Below, one piece after another: positions 1 through 8,423 of a stretch of 63,261 nucleotides of DNA. Each line of letters opens with the position of its first letter. The first letter of the stretch is position 1. The notes below the pieces were generated by a model. It was not told the DNA's origin. It saw only the letters and a list, made by a program, of their open reading frames with translations, and did no database searches. Source of the DNA: Actinomycetota bacterium (GTDB lineage Bacteria > Actinomycetota > Actinomycetes > Mycobacteriales > Pseudonocardiaceae); contig JAJPIR010000363.1 of the NCBI GenBank assembly GCA_021324675.1, positions 1-63,261 of the forward strand. Direction: 5' to 3'. The position numbers and the translations under genes were made by a program.

Positions 1-39
1 GACAAAAAGTGACGGGTTCGGAAACCCTCGCTGTGAACC

Positions 40-618
40 GTGAAGTGGAGCGTGCTTGTGGCGATGGCCGCTAATTCGTCCGTATCGCCCGGCTTGTGGC
101 AACCGACTGCGCGCGTTCTTGCGGCAATATTTGCCGGCTCAGCCGTCACCCTGTCCGCCACGGTGATGCACGGAGGTCCGCTGCTGCTACGCGGGCACGA
201 GACGGCGTCTATGACCGGGCCCCCGGCCAGCCCCTCTACTGGCTCCGCTCAGCAGCTGCCAGAACCCAGCTTGCCGGCTCCGGACCAGGCGGCCACCTGG
301 ACACCACCCACAGCTCCCCCGCTGGGATTGCCACCCAATGGTCAAACGTTACCTCCGCCACCGCTGTTAGATCCCCGGTACAACGTCCCGGTCTTCGCGC
401 CTCCTATTGTGGCTTACCCAGAACCACCGATGAGCCCTGCGCAGCCGGCGCCGGCACCGGTGTCCGCGCCAGCTCCGGCAGCGCCGCGGCAGGCGGGCAA
501 TGGGGCACATCCCGGTGCTCCCGCAGCTCCCCAGCCGGTCCCCGACCCGCGACGCAGCGAACCGGTCCATGGCGTGCTGGGCAGCGTCTTCCACGCCGCT
601 GACGGTCAACCGCGCTAA
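40..618 (+). CDS. Proline/alanine-rich exported or membrane-anchored hypothetical protein
   Basis: The protein has 192 residues from a GTG start; an ATG eight codons later is also possible. Residues about 22-45 form a hydrophobic segment, either a signal peptide or a single anchor. The rest is a low-complexity Pro/Ala/Gln-rich chain with PPPPLL and PAPAPVSAPAPAAP runs and no catalytic motif. Such chains usually span the actinobacterial cell wall; that role is inference. It converges on comEC, with 58 bases between the two stops. No family was recognised. The strong Pro bias on this strand supports real coding over the overlapping frames. Confidence 0.55.
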   Translation: MKWSVLVAMAANSSVSPGLWQPTARVLAAIFAGSAVTLSATVMHGGPLLLRGHETASMTGPPASPSTGSAQQLPEPSLPAPDQAATWTPPTAPPLGLPPNGQTLPPPPLLDPRYNVPVFAPPIVAYPEPPMSPAQPAPAPVSAPAPAAPRQAGNGAHPGAPAAPQPVPDPRRSEPVHGVLGSVFHAADGQPR

Positions 619-676
619 GGTGCCGTCCTTTTCACCGGGTAGGCACTCCGACCCGGTCCGGCCCGAGGCATACGCC

Positions 677-3127
677 TCAGCGCCCACTGCGGTGATCGGT
701 CGGCTTGAGTCCCGCCGTCGAGCTTGACGCCTCCGTCTCCCCGTCACTTCCACGGGCGATCACTTGGAGGCTGGGCCCACCCACGACTGCGACGTCACCG
801 CTCAGGTCCGTGCGCATGACGCGTGTACCAGCCCCTGTCAACGCGTCGATCACATGTCGGCTGGGATGGCCATACCGGTTATGTGCACCGACGCTGACGA
901 TCGCGACCCGGGGCCGCACGGCAGCGAGAAACTCCTCAGCACTGTACCGAGAGCCATGATGTGGCACCTTGAGCACGTCAGCCCGTAGATCCATCCCGCT
1001 TGCGAGCAAATCCATCTGCGCGTCGAGCTCCACGTCCCCGGTGAGCAGTAACCGACCGGCTGTGGTGGTTGCCCGGAGCACGACCGAGGTGTTGTTCACC
1101 GAGGTGCCCTCGACTTCAGCTTCGTGATCGTCCGCGGGAGGCGGATCGCGTAATGGAGCCAGCACATCGAGCGTCAGACCGGGCCAGGACAGCCGCTGCC
1201 CGGCGGTGAGCGCCACCAGAGGCACGTTGGCCGTGGTTGCGATCCGAACAATCTGCGTAAACGCCCACGGGGGGCTACGGCCGGGCCCGACCGCAACCGC
1301 ACCGACGGCTCGTCCCCGCAGTGCACCGGCCAGCCCGCCGATGTGATCTGCATGCAGATGAGTGATCACGATCAGGGCGAGCCGCCGCACGCCAAGGCGG
1401 TCCAGGCAGGCTGACACCGTCCCCGGATCGGGCCCAGCATCGACCAGCACCGCTCGTCCAGGATCCGCGGTGGTCAGCACCGCCGCATCACCTTGACCGA
1501 CGTCGCAGCTGACCATCGCCCATCCAACCGCCGGCCAACCGGGGATGACGAACCTCGTCGGCACGAAGATCAGCAGGGCGCCGACCAATCCAGCCACAGC
1601 AAGCACCCGCAGCCGCTGTGCCCGCATGGCGAGCAGCAGGGCAATAACGATCAAGGCCAGCAGGAGCCCACCGAGGGTCCCTGCTGGCCACCGCACCACT
1701 CCACCGGGGACGGCGGCTCCCTGCTGGCCTACACCCACCAGCCAGCTCACCGCCGGCCCGGTCAGCTGCACCAGGACAACGGCAGCGCCCGGGTGCAGCG
1801 CCCCCAGTGCCGCGGCGAGCACGCCGAGCACCGTTGCTAGCGCAACCGCTGGAGCGGCCAGCAGGTTGGTCACGATGGCCACCAAACTCACCTGGCCGGA
1901 CAGGCCAGCGACTACCGGGGCGGTCACCACGTGAGCGGCAGCGGGCACCGTGAGTGCCTCCGCAATGCCCGGCGGAATCCCGCGGCGGCGCAACGACTCC
2001 ACCCAAGCCGGGGCCAGCAACACCAGCGCGCCAGTGGCTAGCACCGATAACGCGAATCCAGGGTCCGCGCCGAGCGCCGGGTCGACTACGAGCAGGGCAA
2101 GCACGGCTGTGCACAACGCCGGCACTGCCGACCGGCGGCGGCCAAGTACCAGGGCCAGCAAGGCGACGGCGCCCATTACGGCCGCTCGTAGCACGCTGGG
2201 TGACGGACGGCACAAGACGACGAATCCGATCAGCACCACTCCGGCCAGCACAACCGCGGACCGCGGTCCTAACCGGGCGAGCCGGGCCAGCCCCAGGACG
2301 GCTCCGCAGATGATGGCGACGTTCGTGCCCGACACCGCAACCAGGTGGGAAAGCCCGGCGGTGCGAAGGTCTGCCTCGACATCCGGCACCATCGCGGATG
2401 TATCACCGACAACGAGCGCGGGTAACAGCCCGGCCGGCTCGGGGTCGAGGCTCCTGGCAGCCAGCCGTAGCCCGGCCCGCAGTTTCTCGGCCACCTGCTG
2501 TGTTGCGGTGGGCGCCGACAGCACTTCCGGTCCACCCCGCACCCGCAGCACCGCCACCGTGAGATCGGGCCGATCAGGTATGGCGAGCAATCCTGTGGCA
2601 CGCACGCGCTGGCCGGGGAGCAGGCTGATCCAGCTTCGTGCTGGTGCGAGTAGAACCACCCGACCACCGGTACGCCACTGCTGCCCGGCGATCTGCGCGA
2701 ACTCGAGTTCCGCTTTGATCACCACGTGCTGTGGCTCAGGTTGCCGTCCACCGTAGCCGGCCGAGGCCACCGCGCGCGGGTCGTCACGTAGGTGCACCAC
2801 CACAGTCGCCGGCGAACCGCGCTCGGCGTACGCGCGCACTGGATGACCCTCGACCTGCCACATCTGGGTCCCGACCACGAGTGCCAGCGCGGCGACAACC
2901 CCACCCATAGCGACCAGCGCCGCGCAACGACCACGCAACGCGGCTGCTCCGGCAACGACCAGACCCAGGATTCCCAGCGCAGCAGCCACGCGTGGCCCGA
3001 CATACAGACCGCACAGCACCACAGCCCAGCCGCTGAGGGTGCCAGGTACCAGGCGCATGTCGTGACGCCGGGAATCGGAAGCAACGGGGCTTACGCCAAC
3101 GGATGGGTGCGGTGCCGCGGCAGTCAC
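677..3127 (-). CDS. comEC: ComEC/Rec2-type DNA uptake channel with metallo-beta-lactamase-like domain
   Basis: The 816-residue protein has the full ComEC layout. N-terminal membrane helices (about 25-95) are followed by a DUF4131-like OB region (about 100-200), a multi-helix Competence domain (about 230-510) and a C-terminal metallo-beta-lactamase-like domain (about 535-790) with the metal motif THLHADHIGG and a later HHGS. In known systems ComEC forms the membrane channel for single-stranded DNA, and the MBL domain is the presumed nuclease. Its GTG start overlaps the TGA of comEA (GTGA), so the two are probably translationally coupled. Family length is normal and nothing looks broken. Confidence 0.94.
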   Translation of the reverse strand: MTAAAPHPSVGVSPVASDSRRHDMRLVPGTLSGWAVVLCGLYVGPRVAAALGILGLVVAGAAALRGRCAALVAMGGVVAALALVVGTQMWQVEGHPVRAYAERGSPATVVVHLRDDPRAVASAGYGGRQPEPQHVVIKAELEFAQIAGQQWRTGGRVVLLAPARSWISLLPGQRVRATGLLAIPDRPDLTVAVLRVRGGPEVLSAPTATQQVAEKLRAGLRLAARSLDPEPAGLLPALVVGDTSAMVPDVEADLRTAGLSHLVAVSGTNVAIICGAVLGLARLARLGPRSAVVLAGVVLIGFVVLCRPSPSVLRAAVMGAVALLALVLGRRRSAVPALCTAVLALLVVDPALGADPGFALSVLATGALVLLAPAWVESLRRRGIPPGIAEALTVPAAAHVVTAPVVAGLSGQVSLVAIVTNLLAAPAVALATVLGVLAAALGALHPGAAVVLVQLTGPAVSWLVGVGQQGAAVPGGVVRWPAGTLGGLLLALIVIALLLAMRAQRLRVLAVAGLVGALLIFVPTRFVIPGWPAVGWAMVSCDVGQGDAAVLTTADPGRAVLVDAGPDPGTVSACLDRLGVRRLALIVITHLHADHIGGLAGALRGRAVGAVAVGPGRSPPWAFTQIVRIATTANVPLVALTAGQRLSWPGLTLDVLAPLRDPPPADDHEAEVEGTSVNNTSVVLRATTTAGRLLLTGDVELDAQMDLLASGMDLRADVLKVPHHGSRYSAEEFLAAVRPRVAIVSVGAHNRYGHPSRHVIDALTGAGTRVMRTDLSGDVAVVGGPSLQVIARGSDGETEASSSTAGLKPTDHRSGR

Positions 3128-3984
3128 ACCCGCACCAGATGCTTCAGCTGAGCGAAACGCGCCTGCCCGATACCACTGACCTGGCGAAGCTGATCGACGG
3201 ACGTGAAACGACCGTGCGCGACACGCCAGTCGAGAATCCGCTGGGCGGTCACCGTTCCCACACCGGGTAACGCGTCAAGCTGCTCGAGCGTCGCGGTGTT
3301 GAGATTTACTACCTGAGACGTCCCGGCGGCGCTCGATACCGGATTGGTGACCGGTGGCGGCCCCGGCGGCGGTACTACACCTACCAGCAGCTGCTCGCCA
3401 TCGGACAGCCGCCGGGCGACGTTGAGCCCCATCAGGTCGGTGCCGGGCAGCACACCGCCAGCTGCGGCCAGCGCGTCAGCTACCCGGGTACCGTCCGGCA
3501 GATGGACCAGCCCAGGATGTGGCACCCGACCCACCACGCTGACGACTACCTCTGGAGCTGGGCCAGGCGGAGGCGCCGACGGGTCCTTCGCCGCTGAGGG
3601 GCTGACCAGGGGCAGCACTGGAGCCGGCTCGGGTACTGGACGCTCCCGCCACACACCGATCGCTGCAATCACCGCAGCCAGTGCCGCGACAAACGATAGT
3701 ACGAGCGCTCCTTGCCTCCCAGGGTCCCACCGAGCATCCCGCAGCGACGCGGGCACCCACCGCTGGACCAACAGACCCGCCCGCGATGGTGCGCCTACCG
3801 CGTCGTCACCGTCCAGACTGGTTCGGTCCCGCACGCCGGTATCGCCTTCAACCATCCCGTCGCCCGCGTCTGGATTGACGGGGTTCAGGTCTGAACAGCG
3901 AGCACGACGCAGCGCCGCCAAGCGCGCTTGAACGGGCTCGGCGCCATCGGCATTGCTGGAGGGAAAGCCGGACATCAAGGGCAC
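3124..3984 (-). CDS. comEA: ComEA-type helix-hairpin-helix DNA-binding protein
   Basis: The 286-residue protein has a charged N-terminus of about 90 residues, one membrane helix (about 93-113), a Pro-rich linker, an SLBB-type domain (about 146-205, GRVPHPGLVHLPDG) and a C-terminal helix-hairpin-helix pair (about 225-286, NLNTATLEQLDALPGVG). ComEA anchors incoming double-stranded DNA at the membrane and hands it to ComEC. The long cytoplasmic N-terminal extension is usual in actinobacteria. It is the first gene of a comEA-comEC pair with a 4-base overlap. A later internal start is possible. Confidence 0.93.
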   Translation of the reverse strand: MPLMSGFPSSNADGAEPVQARLAALRRARCSDLNPVNPDAGDGMVEGDTGVRDRTSLDGDDAVGAPSRAGLLVQRWVPASLRDARWDPGRQGALVLSFVAALAAVIAAIGVWRERPVPEPAPVLPLVSPSAAKDPSAPPPGPAPEVVVSVVGRVPHPGLVHLPDGTRVADALAAAGGVLPGTDLMGLNVARRLSDGEQLLVGVVPPPGPPPVTNPVSSAAGTSQVVNLNTATLEQLDALPGVGTVTAQRILDWRVAHGRFTSVDQLRQVSGIGQARFAQLKHLVRV

Positions 3985-4305
3985 GGGCCGACGCTAAGAG
4001 GATCCCGCTCCCGGCTCGACCGCCGTCATCGGCAGCTGTGGACAGCGAGGGTAGGTGGGATAAGTCGCCGGTAGTCACGCATTGCCCGCGGTCGTCGTCA
4101 GGGCGTCATGCGACACTGGACGGTTTGCCGTGGCGATCAGTCAAGCTGGTGGCCTTCTGATTTCACGCCAAGATATTTCTCTAACGAACGGCAGTTCTCC
4201 TTCCGGCTGTAAACCCACCGGCTCGCTGGCATAGGCGTGCGCAGCGAGAACTTGCCGTGTCGGGATGAGCGAGAAATCGACAGCATGAGGTCACTCGGAG
4301 CGTCA
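3985..4305. other. Intergenic stretch between degV and comEA
   Basis: About 320 bases with no credible gene on either strand. It must hold the comEA promoter and the end of the degV transcript. I see no clear hairpin or consensus promoter. Confidence 0.5.
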
Positions 4306-5166
4306 TCACTCAGCGCGCGGTCCCGGTAAGACAACGACACCGAGCATTCCGGGCCCGGCGTGGGCACCGATCGCCGCTCCGACCTCGGAGACGAAGCATT
4401 CAGAGAGCATCGAAAGGCGGGATCGCAGTTGCGTGACAAGGTCAGCGGCGCGTTCGGCTGCCGCGAGATGATGCACCGCCAGCTGGCATGGCATCGACCC
4501 AGCGGCTTCGACCGCCAAGTCAACCAGCCGGGCCCGGGCGCGGGAGCCGGTCCTCACCTTCTCCAGGGGCACGACCCGTCCGGACTCAACGTGCAACAAC
4601 GGTTTGGCCGCGAGAGCGGAGCCCAGCCAGGCAGCCGTCTGGCCGATGCGCCCACCGCGGCGCAGGTACTCGAGGCTATCCACCGAGAAAAATGCCCGGG
4701 TGCGAGCAGCGACTCGCGCAGCAGCTTCCGCTACAGCGTTCACGTCGCCGCCCTCGGCGGCTACGGCGGCGGCGGCGAGTACTGCAAAGCCCAAGCCCAT
4801 ACCCGTGGAGCGGGAATCAACCACCCTTACCCGCTCTGCCCCGAACTGTTCAGCAGCCAGTCTGGCGGACTCCCAGGTGCCGGACAGCGCGCGGGACAGA
4901 TGCACCGAGACAATGGTGTCGGCACCGGCACGGATGGCGTCCGCGTACACAGCCTCGAATTCCTCGGGTGCCGGCCGTGAGGTCGTCACTGAGGCCCGCC
5001 GCGCCAGTGCGCTGACCAGCTCAGCAGACCCGAACTGCACCCCGTCCAGCCAGTGGCGGTCGTCCACCAGGACATGCAGGGGAACTTGCCGGATACCACT
5101 GCGCTCGGCCAGACCGCGGGGAAAGTACGCCGTCGAATCTGTGACGACAGCAACAGACACGGTCAT
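4306..5166 (-). CDS. DegV family fatty-acid-binding protein
   Basis: The 286-residue protein is a typical DegV/FakB protein. The N-terminus VAVVTDSTAYFPRG is the family's first lipid-binding loop, TTSRPAPEEF the second, and HLSRALSGTWESA follows. Known relatives bind a fatty acid and present it to a fatty-acid kinase; no FakA-type kinase is visible here. I chose the ATG at 5166 over an in-frame GTG 33 bases upstream because family members begin at this point and the longer form would overlap the phosphatase. The gene follows the phosphatase by 16 bases and probably shares its transcript. Confidence 0.9.
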   Translation of the reverse strand: MTVSVAVVTDSTAYFPRGLAERSGIRQVPLHVLVDDRHWLDGVQFGSAELVSALARRASVTTSRPAPEEFEAVYADAIRAGADTIVSVHLSRALSGTWESARLAAEQFGAERVRVVDSRSTGMGLGFAVLAAAAVAAEGGDVNAVAEAAARVAARTRAFFSVDSLEYLRRGGRIGQTAAWLGSALAAKPLLHVESGRVVPLEKVRTGSRARARLVDLAVEAAGSMPCQLAVHHLAAAERAADLVTQLRSRLSMLSECFVSEVGAAIGAHAGPGMLGVVVLPGPRAE

Positions 5167-5182
5167 CAGGTAACAACGACGG

Positions 5183-5788
5183 CTATACCGGAGCAGCACT
5201 GTTATAAGAGAACAAACGCCAGTCAGAACCGCGGCGCGTCAGCACCGTCCAGTGGCAGTTTCTGATTCCTCCGAAGGCCATCCAGCCTGACACTGGTACG
5301 CCAAGCAGCAGGGGAGTCAAACCGGCGATCAGCCCACCGTGGGTGCACAGCACCGCGCTGCCTGATATGTCCGCATCGAGTTCGGCGACTACGTGCGCAG
5401 CACGAGTGGCCACCTCCACCCGGCTCTCGCCACCCGGCGGCGCCCATTGTGGATTGCCCCGCCATGTCTGCAAACCCCCCGGGTAGAGGGCCTCTACCTC
5501 AGCGTCGGTCAGGCCCTGCCACTCCCCGCAATTGGTTTCCCGTAACCGCTTGTCGACTCGTAACGGAATGCCGGTCTCGGCAGCCAGCACGGCAGCGGTA
5601 TCCCCCGCCCGCGACAGATCGGAGGTCATCAAAACCGCCGGTTCCAGCTCTGCAAGCCAACGGGCCGCCCGGTGGGCCTGGCTGAGTCCGTTGGCGGTCA
5701 ACTTCGAGTCGAGCTGGCCTTGAATGCGCCGCTCTGCGTTGAAATCAGTCTCACCATGCCGCCAGAGCACGAGCTGCCGCAGGGTCAC
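5183..5788 (-). CDS. Histidine phosphatase (phosphoglycerate mutase-like) family protein
   Basis: The 201-residue branch-1 histidine phosphatase carries the phospho-histidine motif LWRHGETDFN near its N-terminus and the second catalytic histidine in LCTHGG near residue 150. Actinobacterial relatives next to rsfS are often glucosyl-3-phosphoglycerate phosphatases (GpgP), but sequence alone does not settle the substrate. The GTG start at 5788 overlaps the rsfS stop (GTGA) and begins just before the catalytic motif; an upstream ATG would overlap rsfS by 64 bases. It sits in an rsfS-phosphatase-degV operon. Confidence 0.88.
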   Translation of the reverse strand: MTLRQLVLWRHGETDFNAERRIQGQLDSKLTANGLSQAHRAARWLAELEPAVLMTSDLSRAGDTAAVLAAETGIPLRVDKRLRETNCGEWQGLTDAEVEALYPGGLQTWRGNPQWAPPGGESRVEVATRAAHVVAELDADISGSAVLCTHGGLIAGLTPLLLGVPVSGWMAFGGIRNCHWTVLTRRGSDWRLFSYNSAAPV

Positions 5789-6168
5789 TCCGACTCGTCC
5801 ACCTCGTCGGCGCTGACATCGAACGGAATGGTCGGGCAATCTCTCCATAGCCGTTCCAGACCATAAAAGGAACGTTCGTCGGTGTGCTGCACGTGCACGA
5901 CAACGTCAACGAAATCCAGCAACACCCAGCGCCCCTCACGGGCCCCTTCACGGCGCACCGGCTTGCTGCCCGCAGCCGCCATCCGCTCCTCCACCGCATC
6001 CACAATGGCCTGAACCTGGCGCTCGTTGGGTGCTGAGGCGATCACGAAACAGTCCGTGATCACCAGCTGCTCCGATACGTCCAGCAAGGTGATGTCGTGC
6101 GCCTTCTTACCTGCCGCAGCATTGGCCGCGGTCAGTGCAAGAGCTCGCGCATGTTCAGAGGCTGACAC
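5785..6168 (-). CDS. rsfS: Ribosome silencing factor RsfS
   Basis: The 127-residue RsfS/Iojap protein carries the family core KKAHDITLLDVSEQLVITD and ends with the conserved W-LLDFVDVVVHVQH and FYGLERLW blocks. RsfS binds ribosomal protein L14 on the 50S subunit and blocks subunit joining when nutrients are scarce. The GTG at 6168 is preceded by AAGGAG at good spacing. In most actinobacteria rsfS directly follows nadD; here about 1.5 kb separates them. It overlaps the phosphatase start by four bases. Confidence 0.93.
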   Translation of the reverse strand: MSASEHARALALTAANAAAGKKAHDITLLDVSEQLVITDCFVIASAPNERQVQAIVDAVEERMAAAGSKPVRREGAREGRWVLLDFVDVVVHVQHTDERSFYGLERLWRDCPTIPFDVSADEVDESE

Positions 6169-6878
6169 ATCACTCCTTCTTCCCGGCATCCGCAACAGGC
6201 GCCGCCTAGCGCGCCGTCCCAGCGCTGCGCACCGGCCACAGATGAGGGTACGGGTTACCAGCGGGTCGATGGCACTTAGTCGCGGATGGCGCTTAGTCGC
6301 AGGGAAACACCTCGTGAAGCGCCTGGCATCAGGAGGCCCAGGCCGTCACCGCTTCAGCGTAAGTTCTGGATCTTGGGGATGAGCATGCTGGTCTCGGATA
6401 CCCGAGGTGACGACCGGGAGATGCTTCCTGCTCGCCAACCCCGGCACTCCTGGAGCACCGACACCCTTGATGTGGTTCACCTCTGCGCCGTCGATTGCCG
6501 CGTATGGTCCAGTGGTCCGCGCTCACACGTCGAAGGCACCAACTTCGCGGGCAAACAAAGACGTTGACCAACTAGGGAAAGATACGGCCAACTGGACGCT
6601 AAAAAATCCGGAGCGAACAGTCCTAGGACGTCCCCAAGTCTGTGATGAAACGCGACAATACTGGTCGCCATCCAGCGCGGCCGCGGGCCATCCCCGAACC
6701 TGGCTGAAGGCTGGGTCATCATGTTGGACCTGATTCCTCGCCCGAGGACTACCGGACTTCTTCGATCAGCCGTTTAATAAAATCGAGGTGCTCAACATCC
6801 CCTACCCCGATAACGTCGAGGTTATCTGCGGCGATAAGTAGCAAGCACCAATCCGCAACCCCCGTAAAGAGGTTCCCC
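6169..6878. other. Gene-free stretch between rsfS and a small secreted gene
   Basis: About 710 bases. Short open frames exist on both strands, but none has a ribosome site, a family signature or clear codon bias. The rsfS promoter must lie at its left edge. It looks like degenerate inserted DNA. Confidence 0.5.
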
Positions 6879-7094
6879 ATGGTCCGGATGCTGTCCGCCA
6901 CCGCAATCGTCGCCAGCCTCATGATCACACCTGCGGCACCAACGCTGGCCGCGGCACCAAGCTCCCAGTGTCTGCATGCGCAGAATGCCATCAAACAGTT
7001 GCTGGCAGCAGCCACCCATTCTCAAGGAGCGCTGAGGCAAGCCTACCTCAGGATGGCTCGAAGCGAACAGGACGCGCTGAAGTACTACTGCTAG
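6879..7094 (+). CDS. Small secreted protein of unknown function
   Basis: The 71-residue protein has a textbook signal peptide: MVRML, a hydrophobic core, then a probable cut after PTLAAA near residue 26. The mature part is about 45 residues, helical and polar, with one Cys near residue 31 and one as the last residue, so an intrachain disulfide is possible. AAAGAGG lies about 8 bases before the ATG. No family was recognised. It stands alone between rsfS and nadD, which are normally neighbours. Confidence 0.5.
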   Translation: MVRMLSATAIVASLMITPAAPTLAAAPSSQCLHAQNAIKQLLAAATHSQGALRQAYLRMARSEQDALKYYC

Positions 7095-7705
7095 GGCGTT
7101 GGATGTCCGGATACACCCGGGAAGCGCCAGGTTTGGCATTGATCGGCACGGCATCGCTGATCGAGCTGTGACGGCGATAGCCGAGCCATTCGATCAGCAT
7201 GTTTCTCGCATCGCGGCAGCAAACCTCCCCTTTTGAGTTCGCCGACACATACCCCGACGGCGCGAATATCGAGCACAACGGAGCCGCGGCGCTGGCCGCA
7301 GGACAGCGCCCAACAGCCGTCACTCACTACCCTTTGTACGGCAGGTTGTCGTCGTAGGGATCATCGACCTGGGCCCACGCGGCTGCCAAGTCGCTGGTGG
7401 GATCGACGCGGTCGGCCGATCAGGGCAAAGACTCCGCAGGGGTCGGTAACCGGCACGATGCGCGCCTGAACTCGGCGTTGCAGAGATCGATATCCACCCG
7501 ATGCCAGGACCCGATCAGCGGCAGCGTCGGTACCAAACCGGCGGTCATCGCAAACCGTGCAATTCACAATTGACCCTGCAAACCTCGGGCCGGAGTACCC
7601 GTCGTGGCGGGCATCGCCGTGGGACCCGTCACCATCCGCACCCCGGGCTCGCAGTGAGGGCGCACCTTTTTCCGCCTGGGGCGCCGACGACGCCTTTATA
7701 GTTCG
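7095..7705. other. Gene-free stretch downstream of nadD
   Basis: About 610 bases without a convincing gene. On the minus strand near 7335-7420 a short frame would read SADRVDPTSDLAAAWAQVDD and end in a natural-looking tail (NLPYKG, stop), closed upstream by a stop. It resembles the last 30 residues of a decayed gene. Confidence 0.4.
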
Positions 7706-8302
7706 TCAGAAGCATATTTCTCGATAGAGACCGCGTTTGTTGATGTACTGGACCACGCCGTCTGGTACCAGGTACCAGACAGGCTGGCCGCGCTTGACCC
7801 GTTGCCGGCAATCAGTTGAGGAAATCGCCATTGCAGGAACCTCAACCAGGCTTACAACCCGGTCAGGCAGGTGCGTATCGTCGAGATGAAATCCAGGGCG
7901 CGTCACACCCACCAGGTGCGCGAGCTCGAACAACTCATCGACCCGCTTCCAGGACAGAATCTGCGCCAACGCATCAGCACCTGTGATGAAGTACATCTCC
8001 TGGTGTGGAAATTGGGCACGCAGATCGGTCAGGGTATCGACAGTGAACGTCGGACCGCGACGGTCGATATCCACCCGGCTGGTGGAGAACCGCGGGTTGG
8101 AAGCAGTGGCGATAACCGTCATGAGATAACGGTCTTCGGCCGGGCTGACCTCGCGCTCATCTTTCTGCCACGGGATTCCGGTCGGCACAAACACGACCTG
8201 ATCTAGCCCGAAACGTGCCTGCACCTCGCTGGCGGCTACCAGATGACCATGATGGATCGGGTCAAAGGTGCCTCCCATGACCCCGAGTCGCCGGCCGGAC
8301 AT
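7706..8302 (-). CDS. nadD: Nicotinate-nucleotide adenylyltransferase
   Basis: The 198-residue protein begins [20 protein letters not shown], the nucleotidyltransferase GTFDPIHxGH signature. The C-terminal [13 protein letters not shown] matches the ISSTxIR motif with a slight change. NadD transfers AMP from ATP to nicotinate mononucleotide to form deamido-NAD in cytoplasmic NAD synthesis. It is normally followed directly by rsfS; here a 1.5 kb insert separates them. Length is normal. Confidence 0.95.
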   Translation of the reverse strand: MSGRRLGVMGGTFDPIHHGHLVAASEVQARFGLDQVVFVPTGIPWQKDEREVSPAEDRYLMTVIATASNPRFSTSRVDIDRRGPTFTVDTLTDLRAQFPHQEMYFITGADALAQILSWKRVDELFELAHLVGVTRPGFHLDDTHLPDRVVSLVEVPAMAISSTDCRQRVKRGQPVWYLVPDGVVQYINKRGLYREICF

Positions 8303-8423
8303 GGGCGCAGCCTAGGCGAGTCGTTCGCGCGCGGCTCCAGCGGAGATAAGCTGAAGGCCCAGTGGGTTGAAGTGAACCGGCGACTTCAGCGCTGGGTGTG
8401 GGCAACCAACGGCGGGGAGGGTC

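Noticed and set aside
1950-2756. 268-codon plus-strand frame inside comEC
   Set aside because: Thr/Ser/Arg-biased antisense of a clear ComEC; no independent support.
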